Shown here: positions 50,463 to 59,789 of the stretch, piece after piece
Position numbering within the stretch: position 1 is the stretch's first letter
Layout: the number at the start of each line of letters is the position of its first letter
DNA from: Lachnospiraceae bacterium
GTDB taxonomy: Bacteria; Bacillota; Clostridia; Lachnospirales; Lachnospiraceae
Direction of reading: 5' to 3'
Length of the DNA: 64,000 nt
NCBI GenBank assembly: GCA_022800815.1
Contig: JAAWRC010000017.1
Location: forward strand, 1 to 64,000
Translations under genes and position numbers: made by a program
The notes under the pieces: model-generated
Database searches by the model: none
What the model saw: the letters and a program-made list of their open reading frames with translations, nothing else
Told to the model about the DNA's origin: nothing

Positions 50463-50530
50463 ACCATATTTCCTCCCAAAACGATCTTAATCCACTACCC
50501 AGATACTCTTTATCAAAAAACCCGCCTCTC

Positions 50531-51766
50531 CTACCTGGCAGTCACTTCTTCCACCAATCGGTCCAACTGCTCCTGAAGAGATGCGCCGGAGGGATTTCCC
50601 TGCGCCATGCCGTTCGCAAAGGCAGTCACAGGATCCCAGAACTTTCCGCCCACCCGCTGAAGCTGGGAAAATTCTGACTGCTCCAAAAGCGCCGCAATTG
50701 CAGGCGACTCCTGCACCTCGGCCGAGCCGGCCGCCCGGACATTGGACGGGCCCTGTCCCCGCTTCTCAAAGCGAAGCGTCTGACCGTCCTCGCTGGTGAT
50801 CCACTCCGCAAGCCTCGCTGACCACTCCGGATGCTGCGAATAGGCATTCACGCCGATCAGCTTGCAGCCGGAAAAAGAAGCCATCTGGATCTGCTCCCCC
50901 CCGCAGGTATAGGCCGGAAGTTTGGCGGCCCCCGTCTGGCTTCCCCAGGCCTCTTCGATCGCCACCTCGTTCCAGACACCGCTGACTCCGGCAATCACGG
51001 AGCCGTCCTTCACGCCGGCCAGAAATTCCTCGTCCGTACAGCTTCGAAAGCCGGGGCTGGCGGCGATGTCCAGCATGGCCTGAGCCACGTCCACCCCCTG
51101 GATCGGCCCGTCGGTGCCGTTCCAGGTACAAAAATTGGTCAGGCCGTCCTCATTGAGCCCCACCTCCAGACCCGTATTGCCAAAAAAGGAATAGACATAC
51201 CAGGCAGAAGACCAATCCATGGTCACAAGCTTCCCACCCTTCGCCGCAATCTCCACCATCCGGTTCAGGCTCCGTATGTCCTCCTCAGAAAAAAACTCCT
51301 TGTTATAATAAAGAAAATAACCGTTATCCGCCGTCAGCGGATAGGCATAAAGTGTACCGTCCACAGAAGCCGCATCCACGGAGGCGGGAAGATTTTCCGC
51401 CCGAACCTCCTCCGCATGCTCAATGGGATCCAGTGCGCCCGCGGCGGCCAGGGCCGCCACCTGGTCATCTGCAAAAGCAAACACATCCGCGCCGTTCTCG
51501 AGGTCTCCCAAAAGAACATCCTTGCAATTGGACTCGCTCTGCGCCTGATAGGAGATCTGAAAATCCGCCTGGTCCTTGTAATACGATTCAAAAGAAGCAA
51601 ACAGTTCCCGGAGAAGCTCCTCGTCATCCTCCCCGCCCCAGACCGTCAGTTCGATCACCTGGTCAGTGACCGCTTCCGTTTCCACCATCGTCTCCTGTTT
51701 TCCGCAGGCATTCAGGCAGAGCAGACTCCCCACCGCCCAAAAAAGGCAGATCCATCTTCTTTTCAT
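50531..51766 (-). CDS. Extracellular solute-binding lipoprotein (ABC type)
   Basis: A 411-aa lipoprotein. The signal peptide MKRRWICLFWAVGSLLCLNAC ends in a lipobox Cys. The mature protein is a family 1-like solute-binding protein: IELTVWGGEDDEELLRELF, DVFAFADDQVAALAAAGALD, and AYSQHPEWSARLAEWITSED. These proteins bind sugars or oligosaccharides for ABC import, but no matching permeases are in the window. Starts 4 nt after the TetR gene stop, so it is probably in the RND-TetR transcription unit, with a chemoreceptor gene following. Confidence 0.9.
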   Translation of the reverse strand: MKRRWICLFWAVGSLLCLNACGKQETMVETEAVTDQVIELTVWGGEDDEELLRELFASFESYYKDQADFQISYQAQSESNCKDVLLGDLENGADVFAFADDQVAALAAAGALDPIEHAEEVRAENLPASVDAASVDGTLYAYPLTADNGYFLYYNKEFFSEEDIRSLNRMVEIAAKGGKLVTMDWSSAWYVYSFFGNTGLEVGLNEDGLTNFCTWNGTDGPIQGVDVAQAMLDIAASPGFRSCTDEEFLAGVKDGSVIAGVSGVWNEVAIEEAWGSQTGAAKLPAYTCGGEQIQMASFSGCKLIGVNAYSQHPEWSARLAEWITSEDGQTLRFEKRGQGPSNVRAAGSAEVQESPAIAALLEQSEFSQLQRVGGKFWDPVTAFANGMAQGNPSGASLQEQLDRLVEEVTAR

Positions 51767-51770
51767 AACC

Positions 51771-52400
51771 TCAACCCTTTCCCTTTGTTTCGTTTTTCCG
51801 GAAGGCCCCCGTGAAAACCCTCTGCGAATAGGATTTTACCTCTTCCCAGCCAATTTCCCGATACCGTTCCGGAAACATGCTGTAGGCGATCACTGGGGCA
51901 AGGGCGCTGTAAAGCGCCGTACGCCTTGCCATCCGCCCTCCCTCCGTCTCCAGGACCCCTTCCCGAAAACCAGACCGGACCAGGGCCTTCGTCACCTGCT
52001 CCGCCGTGTCCAGCCCCTCACGGTCCCCCCTTCCAGAATCATAAAGCTCCCTCTTTATGCCCTCCGGAAGCTTTCCCCCGTCCACGAACCGCATCAAGAA
52101 CAGCGTGCGGCCCTGGGGAGAGCCGACCCACTCGAGGATCACGTCCAGCATGGCCGCGAAACCGGAAGCCTCCTCCATCTTTCGGTAGATCTCCTCCGCC
52201 TCTTTTTTCAAAGACCAGATGATGGTTCCGGCAAGCAGCTGATCCTTGCTGTGAAAATGCTCATAAATGGTCCCCTTGGGGATGCCGGAAGCCCGGGCAA
52301 CCGCCTCCATGCGGATATTTCCCCAGTCCGTCCCCTCCATGTGTAGTCTCCAAACACTCTGAAACAACAATTCTTTTTTCGAAGCCGTCACCTTACTCAT
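51771..52400 (-). CDS. TetR/AcrR-family transcriptional regulator
   Basis: About 209 aa. N-terminal HTH: SKKELLFQSVWRLHMEG and RMEAVARASGIPKGTIYEHF followed by HSKDQLL, the hallmark of TetR regulators. The ligand domain follows (residues ~60-209). I chose the ATG at 52400, which overlaps the RND gene stop and has GGAG seven nt before it. It follows the RND transporter gene in one operon and is likely to bind the palindrome at 56668. Confidence 0.93.
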   Translation of the reverse strand: MSKVTASKKELLFQSVWRLHMEGTDWGNIRMEAVARASGIPKGTIYEHFHSKDQLLAGTIIWSLKKEAEEIYRKMEEASGFAAMLDVILEWVGSPQGRTLFLMRFVDGGKLPEGIKRELYDSGRGDREGLDTAEQVTKALVRSGFREGVLETEGGRMARRTALYSALAPVIAYSMFPERYREIGWEEVKSYSQRVFTGAFRKNETKGKG

Positions 52401-55400
52401 CCAATATCTCCAGCTCCTCTTCCCTGACCACGCGCATCTTCTTTCTGTGGAACAAATCATAAAGCACCGGCACCACGAACAGCGTCATAAGAGTCGCATA
52501 CAGAAGGCCGCCGATGGTGACGATGGCCACCGGCTGCATCATTTCCGCCCCGGTTCCCACACCGATGGCCATGGTGGCAAGGCCCAGGATGGTGGTCAGG
52601 GCCGTCATGAGGATCGGCCGCATGCGGGTCGCACCCGCCTCCACGATGGCCTCCCGCTTTTCCACGCCGTCCCGCCTGAGCTGGTTCACGTAATCCACCA
52701 GAACGATGCCGTTGTTTACAATAATCCCAGCCAGCATGACAAAGCCGATCATGGCGATGACGCTGACCTCCTGCCCCGTGAGGAATAATCCCAGGAACCC
52801 TCCCGTGAAGGCCAGGGGGATCGTGAACATGACGATAAACGGCGACAGCAGGGACTGGAACTGGGCCACCATGATCAGATAGATGAAGGCCACCGCCACC
52901 AAAAGCATCTTCACAAGCTGTTCCATCGCCTCCACGATGGTCTCGTTTTCCCCGGCGAACTCCATGGCACATCCCTCCGGAAGCTCAAAATCCGCAAAAG
53001 CCGCCTCCACGTCATTGCTGACCAGGCCCACGTTGTAACCCTCCTCGATCTGGCCGCTGACCGTCAGGTAACGCCTCTGGCTCTCCCTTCTAATGGAAGA
53101 AAGGCTCTCCGTCTCCTCTATGGAAGCAATCTCCCTTAAAGCGATCACCTTCTCTTCCCCGTCCATTCCGGTCACGTGGAACTTGAAGCGCTCCAGATCC
53201 TCCCGGTCAAAATCCGCCAGGGACCCGTCGTCTACCACGACGGAAGACCCTTCCGCCCCCTCTGAAAGCTCCGTCGCCTCCTTCTCAGAGCGGAGGGCTC
53301 CCTGCAGATCCATGTAGGCCTGGGCAACCGTCACGCCCTTTGCCATGGCCTTTTCCTTGTCAATGACCACCCGAAGCTCCGGCGTGGGATCCTCGATGCC
53401 GTCCGTCACCTCGATGATTCCCTTCACTGTGGAAAGCCTCTCCGCCACGGCCTTCGCCGCCGACCGAAGCTCGTCTAAATCCCGTCCGCTCACGTTGATC
53501 GTCACCCCGGAACCGCCCAGAGCACTGATATCCATGGTGGAACCGCTGGCGGAAACGCCACATTCCAGGTCTGCGCAGGCCTCTTCGATCTGAAGAGCGA
53601 TCTCCTGACTGGAGGCCGACTTATCCTCCTTGAGAATCGCATAGACAGACACCGAATCAGAAGAGCCGCCGCCCATCATGGACATCATGCCGCCGCCCAT
53701 CATGGCGCCCACCGTCTCCACGTCCTCCACGGACATGATTCGCTCAATGGCCTGGTCGGCCAACTCCCGGACCTCCTCCGTGGTCACCTCCTCCGGCATC
53801 TCCAGAGAGACCGAAATCTGCGTGCCGTCCATCTCCGGCATATAGGCCGTCCCCCGGCTGGTGCTGGCGATGACGCTGAACACCAGCATGCCCACCGCCG
53901 CAAGAATGGTGAGAACCCGGTGCCTCAGACAAAAGCGGACCGCCTTCTCGTATCCCCTGAGCATCCCGTCAAAAAGCCGGTGGGACCGCTCCTTCTGCTT
54001 CTTCTTAAGCATCCCGGAAGCCATGGCCGGAACCAGGGTCATGGCCACGATCAGGCTCGCCACCAGGGAATAGGTGATGGTCAGGGCCATGTCCGTAAAC
54101 AATTGTCTCGTCATGCCATGGATGAACACGATGGGGACAAACACGCTGACGGTGGTAAGGGTGGACGAGGTGATGGCTCCCGCCACCTGAACCGTGCCGC
54201 TGACCGCCGCCTGGACCGCCGAGACTCCCTTGTTCCGCAGCCGGTAAATATTCTCAATGACCACCACCGAGTTATCCACCAGCATGCCCACTCCCACGGC
54301 CAGACCTGACAGGGAGATCATGTTGAGAGTCACGCCGGAAAAATACATGAGCACGATGGCAAAGATCACGCTGATGGGGATGGAGCAGGCGATGATCACC
54401 GTCGGCCGCAGATCCTTGAGGAACAAAAGCAGGATGACGATGGCCAGGACCGCCCCGTAAAGGAGGTTGTTGAGCACCGAATCCACCACCAGGTGAATAT
54501 AATCCCCTTGGTTGGAGAGCATGGTAAAATGGAGCCCCGGATGTTTTTCCTCCAGCTCGTCAAATTTCTTCTGAATGCTCTCCGCCACGTCGGCCGTGGC
54601 ATAAGTGGGCTGCTTTTCAAGGGAAAGCACCACGCCGTCGTTCTCGTTGATCTTCGCATAAATGTCCGCACTGTTGTCGCTCTTGTAAACCTCCGCCACG
54701 TCAGACAGGCGGATCGGCTCCGCATCCTCCATGCCGGGATCAAAAAGAATCAGATTTTGAAGCTCCTCGATGTCTTCCAATTTATTGCCCACGCGCACCA
54801 GATACTGGACTCCGTCCTCCGTCACGTAGCCTGCGGGCATGGCGAAATTCTGAGCCGTCAGAATCTGGGAGATCATCTCCACCGTCAGCTTATCGGAGAC
54901 GTCAGCTGCGTCGAGGGCAGTCTCCTTGGAGGAATCAAAGGTTTCCTTCTGGGTGTTGAATTCCTTCTCCCCCTCGGTAAGCTGCCGTTTGGCCTCGTCC
55001 AACTGGGCCTGGGCCTCGTACTTGGTCATGCCGGCCTCCTGGGCCTTGGCGAGAAGGGTCTCCTTCCCGGAGGCAAGCTCCGCCCTGGCCGCCGCCATCT
55101 GTGCCTTTCCCGACCGGAGGGCCTCAATCCCGGAAAGTCCTGCCTGAAGCTGCTCCAGGGTCCCCTCGCTCTTGATCTTGTCAATCTGGGCGACGGCCGT
55201 CTCCGCCTCTGCCTTTTTCGCCTCAAGTTCTTCCTTCTGCGCCGTAAGGGCCGTCTTGTTCGCCGTAAGCTCCGCTTCCGTGGCCTCCAGCTGCTCCATG
55301 GCGACCGGATAAGTATCCATGACCGCCTTAAGCTCCGCCGCCTGGGCCGCCAATTGATCGTACTGCGGCGTTCCCGGCTGGAGCACAGTGGTGATTATTT

Positions 55401-56487
55401 CTCCATCCTCATTGATGTATCCCCCTGCCACCAGCCCTTCAAAGGCCGTCTTCGCCGCCTCAAGCCGTTCCTTCCCCTCCGCCACCTGGGAAAGGCCGTC
55501 CTCGATCTGAGAGAGGCCCTCGTCCATCTGGGAAAGGCCCGTCTCAAGCTGGGAAAGACCGTCCCGGATCGTGCCCTCCTGGGCAAGGAGTCCGTTAAGC
55601 TGTTCCAGGGACGCTTTCAATCCGGCTTCCATCTCGTCCACGTTGGAATAGCCGGCCTGGCTCAAGGCCTCGCTTTCCTTGGTCTTTAATTCTTCCTCCG
55701 CCCGGTTTAAGGCGATCTCCCCCTGGAGAATCTGCATCCTGGCCTCAGAAAGAGCCTGGTCCGCCTGGACCATCCCGTTCTGGAACTGAGAGGTCTGCTT
55801 TTCCAGCTCCTCCTTCCCCTCGGCGATCTTATCCTCCGCCTCCCGGAGGGCGTCCTCGGCCTCGCTTAAAGAATCCCGAACAGAATCCTTCAGACCCTCA
55901 TTGACATCGTCCACCAGCTCCTCCCGGATTACCACATTGACCTGTTCCTCCAAAAGTCCGGAGGCCGACACGCTGGCCACACCGCCTACCCCCTCCAGGG
56001 CCGGCTGTACCGTCTCCTCCACGTAGGCGGAAATCTCCTTCACGTCCATGTCGTCGGCATCCACCGAAGCCACTACGATGGGAAGCATATCTGGATTGAT
56101 CTTCATGATCAACGGCGAACCGACGCCGTCGCTCCAATACCCCGTGATCTGATCCAGCTTTTCCCGGATGTCCACGGTCACCGAGTCCATGTTGACCTCG
56201 TCGTTAAATTCCAGAATGACCATGGACACGTTCTCACTGGAAACGGACGTCACCTCGCTTATGTCGTTGAGGGTCGCCATGGACTGCTCCACCGGCCTGG
56301 TCACGGTCGTCTCCACCTCCTCCGGGCTGGCTCCCGGGTAGGTGGTCACCACCACCGCATAGGGCAGGTTGATGCTGGGCAGAAGATCCGGCGTCATCTC
56401 CGTAAAAGAAACCACGCCCAGAATCAATACCAACACCACCGCCACGAACACGGTCATCGGCTTTTTTACGCTGAACTTTGCAAACAT
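52393..56487 (-). CDS. RND-family efflux transporter with large coiled-coil insert
   Basis: A 1364-aa RND permease. MFAKFSVKKPMTVFVAVVLV begins TM1, and SINLPYAVVVTTYPGASPEE is the start of the first porter domain. A ~330-residue insert (from about 200) is rich in repeated Glu/Ala/Leu heptads such as LSEAEDALREAEDKIAEGKE, a long coiled-coil hairpin seen in Gram-positive RND proteins. The normal core resumes with PIRLSDVAEVYKSDN and the TM bundle (AVGVGMLVDNSVVVIENIYR; TALTTILGLATMAIGVG). I chose the ATG at 56487 behind AGGAGG. No membrane fusion protein gene is nearby. Confidence 0.93.
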   Translation of the reverse strand: MFAKFSVKKPMTVFVAVVLVLILGVVSFTEMTPDLLPSINLPYAVVVTTYPGASPEEVETTVTRPVEQSMATLNDISEVTSVSSENVSMVILEFNDEVNMDSVTVDIREKLDQITGYWSDGVGSPLIMKINPDMLPIVVASVDADDMDVKEISAYVEETVQPALEGVGGVASVSASGLLEEQVNVVIREELVDDVNEGLKDSVRDSLSEAEDALREAEDKIAEGKEELEKQTSQFQNGMVQADQALSEARMQILQGEIALNRAEEELKTKESEALSQAGYSNVDEMEAGLKASLEQLNGLLAQEGTIRDGLSQLETGLSQMDEGLSQIEDGLSQVAEGKERLEAAKTAFEGLVAGGYINEDGEIITTVLQPGTPQYDQLAAQAAELKAVMDTYPVAMEQLEATEAELTANKTALTAQKEELEAKKAEAETAVAQIDKIKSEGTLEQLQAGLSGIEALRSGKAQMAAARAELASGKETLLAKAQEAGMTKYEAQAQLDEAKRQLTEGEKEFNTQKETFDSSKETALDAADVSDKLTVEMISQILTAQNFAMPAGYVTEDGVQYLVRVGNKLEDIEELQNLILFDPGMEDAEPIRLSDVAEVYKSDNSADIYAKINENDGVVLSLEKQPTYATADVAESIQKKFDELEEKHPGLHFTMLSNQGDYIHLVVDSVLNNLLYGAVLAIVILLLFLKDLRPTVIIACSIPISVIFAIVLMYFSGVTLNMISLSGLAVGVGMLVDNSVVVIENIYRLRNKGVSAVQAAVSGTVQVAGAITSSTLTTVSVFVPIVFIHGMTRQLFTDMALTITYSLVASLIVAMTLVPAMASGMLKKKQKERSHRLFDGMLRGYEKAVRFCLRHRVLTILAAVGMLVFSVIASTSRGTAYMPEMDGTQISVSLEMPEEVTTEEVRELADQAIERIMSVEDVETVGAMMGGGMMSMMGGGSSDSVSVYAILKEDKSASSQEIALQIEEACADLECGVSASGSTMDISALGGSGVTINVSGRDLDELRSAAKAVAERLSTVKGIIEVTDGIEDPTPELRVVIDKEKAMAKGVTVAQAYMDLQGALRSEKEATELSEGAEGSSVVVDDGSLADFDREDLERFKFHVTGMDGEEKVIALREIASIEETESLSSIRRESQRRYLTVSGQIEEGYNVGLVSNDVEAAFADFELPEGCAMEFAGENETIVEAMEQLVKMLLVAVAFIYLIMVAQFQSLLSPFIVMFTIPLAFTGGFLGLFLTGQEVSVIAMIGFVMLAGIIVNNGIVLVDYVNQLRRDGVEKREAIVEAGATRMRPILMTALTTILGLATMAIGVGTGAEMMQPVAIVTIGGLLYATLMTLFVVPVLYDLFHRKKMRVVREEELEILDE

Positions 56488-56667
56488 GCTGCGCCTCCTG
56501 TCAGTAAGCCTTTTTTCTCTGTCCCATTTGATCGAGCAGGCATGCGCTCTTTTCCCCTGCTCACCGCACCGCCGATGCACCACTCCAACGGCATACCTTG
56601 TCTTTACAGTGCGAAATACCTGCATGAAGGTGTGCCTTTTGGGCTTTGCGTCGGCATGCGCATGAAA

Positions 56668-56689
56668 AAGCCGACCAGTTGGTCGGCTT
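56668..56689. promoter_or_regulatory. Palindromic operator, probably of the TetR regulator
   Basis: AAGCCGACCA, central GT, TGGTCGGCTT: a perfect 10-bp inverted repeat. It begins a few bases downstream of the predicted start site, so a bound repressor would block initiation or early elongation. The GACCA/TGGTC half-sites are typical of TetR-family operators. The TetR gene lies in the same operon. Elsewhere in the 56488-56810 stretch I see no further feature. Confidence 0.75.
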
Positions 56690-56702
56690 CCGGTCTGTGC
56701 CC

Positions 56703-56731
56703 ATTATATGCCAAAGGCGTCAGGATGTCAA
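56703..56731 (-). promoter_or_regulatory. Promoter of the RND-TetR operon
   Basis: A consensus promoter on the minus strand: TTGACA (56726-56731), 17 nt, TATAAT (56703-56708). The start site would be near 56696, giving a ~210-nt leader before the RND start codon. Confidence 0.93.
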
Positions 56732-56810
56732 TTTATCGCATCTAAACTTTTTATAAAATTGCCCATGAAAGGTCCTGAAGACCTCGCCGGTAGTCTCCCG
56801 CTCTTTCGGG

Positions 56811-58421
56811 TCACGGAAGTTCCCGAATCATTCCGGCCATATATTCCATTACCCGATCGATTCCCGCCTCCTCTGCCTCCTGTCTCGTCTTTTCCAGCTT
56901 CTCCTCCCAGCTCTTGTTGCAGTCACAGGTTTCGGGCCGGGCGGAGCCGCCTCCGCCCCTCTCGTCCCCGTTGGCCTGACACTGGCACAGTTCTTCCCAG
57001 TCTTCCAGGTAAATCTCCTCCAGGGCCACCCACGGCCCCAAAAGCTCCTGCGGATCGACCTCATACTGCCGAAGCGACGGGGCCCGCTCCTGCCTCACCG
57101 CCTCCCACAGCCGTTCCCGCTTGTCTTTGGAATCCCCCCTCTCCGGAAGAGTTAAAAACTCGTTCCCCCCGTAGAAAAGCCTCCAATACCTGCCTTCCTC
57201 CCCGACTGCCCTCCCGTCCTTAACCTGGTAATCTATTCCGGGACTTCCATAGGACAGGGCGTTGGAAAGATCCGCATCGCTGTAAACGGCCGCCAGCAGG
57301 GCAAAGGCCTCCTCCTTTTTTTCGCCCCCCGTCAGAATTCCGGTTTTCCCGGAACTGCTGTAACAAATCCTGGCCTCCTCCGGAAGTTCCACCGCCGCCA
57401 GGGAAAGCTCCGCAGAAGGCTTCCAGTCCTCCCGAAAGCTTTCCAGGACCGCCTCCTCGCTGTAGCTGTAAGAGAACGTCATGAAAAAATCTCCGTTTTT
57501 CAGAGTATTTTCTTCCTGCGTTCCCGCCCGAAGCAGATACCCTTCTGACAAAAGATCCAGTCTGCGTTTCTTTTCCCGCAGATATTCCTCATCCCACAGA
57601 ATATTTTCCAGCTTCGGCTTTCCGTCCGCAAAGACGACTCGGATGAAAGGAAGCGCCGTCTGTTCGATCCCCCACTCCCATATGGGAAACTGGCCGCCGC
57701 TAAAGGCCCCGTTCCCTTCCGCCCACTCCCCCTCCGTCACTTTTCGAAGGGCCGCCTCCAGGCCCTCCGGCGTCAGATTCTCCATGGAAATCTGATATTT
57801 TTCCGCCAGATCCTCACGGAAGATCAGATAGGCATTCGTCGTTTTTACGACGGACGGGATCCCGCAGGGACTTCCATTGACCTCCACGCTCTCCCACATG
57901 CATTCCGGATAGGCCTCCTCCAGTTTTCTCCCCTCCTCCGTTCCAAAGTCGAGCGGTTCCAGGAACCCTTCCCTGGCCAGCATGCCGTAAAGCGAAACAT
58001 AGCCTGTGTCCATGCAGCTTATGATGTCGTAGTCCCCCTCTTCCACCTGGTCCTTATAGAACAGAGGATTCGCCATGCCGTTGGTCTTCGGTCCTTCCAT
58101 TCCCGTGAAGGACACCCGCCAGGAAAGTCCCTTCTCTTCAAGCGCCGCATTCAACGCCGTCTCGTAAGGCTCCACGCTCTCCTGGCCGATCTCCGTAAAG
58201 GCCCATTTAAAAACCGTGACGCCCTCCTCCGGCTCTTTCGTCTCCGTTCCCTCCGCCCTCTGCTTCCTCCACTGGTCCGCCTCCGCCAGCCGCTCTCCCA
58301 GACTTCGTCTCTCCACCTCTTTTTTGGCTTCCTTCCCGCCCAGGGAGAGCCGAATGCCGACCGTGAGCAGAACGGCCGCCAGAAGCAGAATCCCCATCAG
58401 CCACATTCCTCGTTTCTTCAT
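56811..58421 (-). CDS. Membrane-anchored solute-binding-like protein
   Basis: About 536 aa. An N-terminal segment MKKRGMWLMGILLLAAVLLT is a membrane anchor or uncleaved signal. The body looks like an ABC solute-binding protein: GDYDIISCMDTGYVSLYGML, GIPSVVKTTNAYLIFREDLA, and a late EEAFALLAAVYSDADLSNAL. The C-terminal ~80 residues are Glu/Lys- and Cys-rich (CQCQANGDERGGGGS). I chose the ATG at 58421, 8 nt after the upstream stop. It pairs with the lipoprotein at 58429. No ABC permeases nearby, so a sensing or surface role is as likely as transport. Confidence 0.75.
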   Translation of the reverse strand: MKKRGMWLMGILLLAAVLLTVGIRLSLGGKEAKKEVERRSLGERLAEADQWRKQRAEGTETKEPEEGVTVFKWAFTEIGQESVEPYETALNAALEEKGLSWRVSFTGMEGPKTNGMANPLFYKDQVEEGDYDIISCMDTGYVSLYGMLAREGFLEPLDFGTEEGRKLEEAYPECMWESVEVNGSPCGIPSVVKTTNAYLIFREDLAEKYQISMENLTPEGLEAALRKVTEGEWAEGNGAFSGGQFPIWEWGIEQTALPFIRVVFADGKPKLENILWDEEYLREKKRRLDLLSEGYLLRAGTQEENTLKNGDFFMTFSYSYSEEAVLESFREDWKPSAELSLAAVELPEEARICYSSSGKTGILTGGEKKEEAFALLAAVYSDADLSNALSYGSPGIDYQVKDGRAVGEEGRYWRLFYGGNEFLTLPERGDSKDKRERLWEAVRQERAPSLRQYEVDPQELLGPWVALEEIYLEDWEELCQCQANGDERGGGGSARPETCDCNKSWEEKLEKTRQEAEEAGIDRVMEYMAGMIRELP

Positions 58422-58428
58422 CGCCCGC

Positions 58429-59628
58429 TCACTCCTCCTCCACAATCAGGGTCCAGTTGGTCTTTCCCGCCAGAAAGTCTTCCTTTTTTATGATGGACTG
58501 CCTCAACATGGACTGTCCCGCTTTCACGCTGTAACCGATTACCCAATCCCCCCTCAGCATGCGGGGAAGGAACACCGTCTCCCCCTCGTAAAGCAACTGA
58601 CATTCTCCTTCCTCCGTATATTGGTAAACCCGGTACCCTTCATACCCTCCCGTCTCCGACGACTGAAGCGCACTGAAAGCTTTCAGATCCTCTTCCCACA
58701 CAATGTCGCCTGCGGCCTCGTCCTCCAAAATCATCGTCTTCTCTCCACTGTCCAAGTCAAATGCAACGAGTCCTCCTTCCGGCTTATTGTACAAGAGGAA
58801 ATTCCCGCTGACGCAGCCGGGGAAAAGAATTTCTCTGGCGACAATGTCAAGCTCCTCAACCTCCTTCGTCTCCAGGTCCAGTTTCCGAAGGCCGGAGACC
58901 ATGCTTCCTCCCTCGTCGTTCAAAAGTTCCGAGTAGATCAGTTGATTTTTGTAACTTCCCCAAAGCGTATAGCTGGGGATGCTCATGGTTTTCTCCGGAC
59001 ACAGCGCCTCCCGCTCTCCCGTGTCCAGGTCATACCGGTAGATGCCGCTCACCGTGGCAACGTTGCCCATGCCGCCCGGATTGTTCGGGAGATCTTCCAT
59101 TTTATCCATGCCAAGGGCCAGGAAGCAGCTTCCGTCCCGAAACAGGACGTTCCCCCACACGTTCCCCTCAAAATGTCCCCCTTCGTATTCTTCCCGGGCG
59201 TAGGTTTCGATCACCCGGTCATTTCCGCCGTCCAGGTCGCAGGAATGGAGTGCGCCATCCCCGTCGTAGGACGTCCAGTAATACCATTTTTCCCCGAGAC
59301 GTCCCATGAAGCGGGTCTGCTCGCAGAGAGCGTGGGCAAAGCATTCCTCCGAGTCATGAAAGCAATTGGGCCTGACGCAGAGCGGATAGAAGGCCCCCGT
59401 TTCATAGTCCAGGAATTTGACCAGCCCGGCGTTATAATCCAGATACGCCATCCCCTCTTCCATATCACATGCATGGTCATAATCCCGCCATGCGGACTCC
59501 TCCTCCCCCGCAGTCTCTTTCCCACACCCAAAAAGCCCCGCTCCCAGGACAGCCGCCAGGGCCGCTCCCGCCAGCATCCTCCTCCCCGACCCAAAAGCAC
59601 GTTTCCTTTTTCTTAAATTTCCTTTCAT
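58429..59628 (-). CDS. Lipoprotein with β-propeller-like repeats
   Basis: About 399 aa. The ATG at 59628 (after GGGGGAG) gives a signal peptide with lipobox GAGLFGCGKE. The mature part begins with AYLDYNAGLVKFLDYETGAF and CVRPNCFHDSEECFAHALCE, a Cys-rich opening common in lachnospiral lipoproteins. It continues with blade-like repeats (GIYRYDLDTGEREALC; GLRKLDLETKEVEELD; GLVAFDLDSGEKTMIL), so a WD/DUF5050-like propeller. Co-operonic with the solute-binding-like protein downstream. Function unknown. Confidence 0.8.
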   Translation of the reverse strand: MKGNLRKRKRAFGSGRRMLAGAALAAVLGAGLFGCGKETAGEEESAWRDYDHACDMEEGMAYLDYNAGLVKFLDYETGAFYPLCVRPNCFHDSEECFAHALCEQTRFMGRLGEKWYYWTSYDGDGALHSCDLDGGNDRVIETYAREEYEGGHFEGNVWGNVLFRDGSCFLALGMDKMEDLPNNPGGMGNVATVSGIYRYDLDTGEREALCPEKTMSIPSYTLWGSYKNQLIYSELLNDEGGSMVSGLRKLDLETKEVEELDIVAREILFPGCVSGNFLLYNKPEGGLVAFDLDSGEKTMILEDEAAGDIVWEEDLKAFSALQSSETGGYEGYRVYQYTEEGECQLLYEGETVFLPRMLRGDWVIGYSVKAGQSMLRQSIIKKEDFLAGKTNWTLIVEEE

Positions 59629-59708
59629 AAAAAGTCTCCCCCTTCCCTCAGGCGCAAATAACAGTCTCCTGAATTTTTTCACACGAAACATACGAATTCC
59701 GATACGAC

Positions 59709-59750
59709 AAAAAATCCCGTGCTCCACCTTCATGGTAACACAGGATTTTT
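59709..59750 (-). terminator. Intrinsic terminator after asd
   Basis: On the minus strand AAAAATCCTGTGTTACC, a short loop, and GGTGGAGCACGGGATTTTTT form a long imperfect hairpin with a U-run. It lies 40 nt after the asd stop. Confidence 0.8.
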
Positions 59751-59789
59751 CTGTTCGCACGTGACGTTTTCGTAACCTTTCAACGCCCT

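Noticed and set aside
52447-52788. Plus-strand ORF rich in His and Asp, metal-binding-like
   Set aside because: Antisense to the RND gene; His/Asp bias is the usual result of the complementary frame of hydrophobic membrane segments.
54493-55689. 398-aa plus-strand ORF with apparent Leu/Gly repeats
   Set aside because: Antisense to the coiled-coil insert of the RND gene; the periodicity reflects the heptads on the other strand.
55395-55900. Direct repeats in DNA
   Set aside because: They encode the coiled-coil repeats of the RND insert (SQLETGLSQMDEGLSQIEDG) and are degenerate; not a separate repeat element or CRISPR array.
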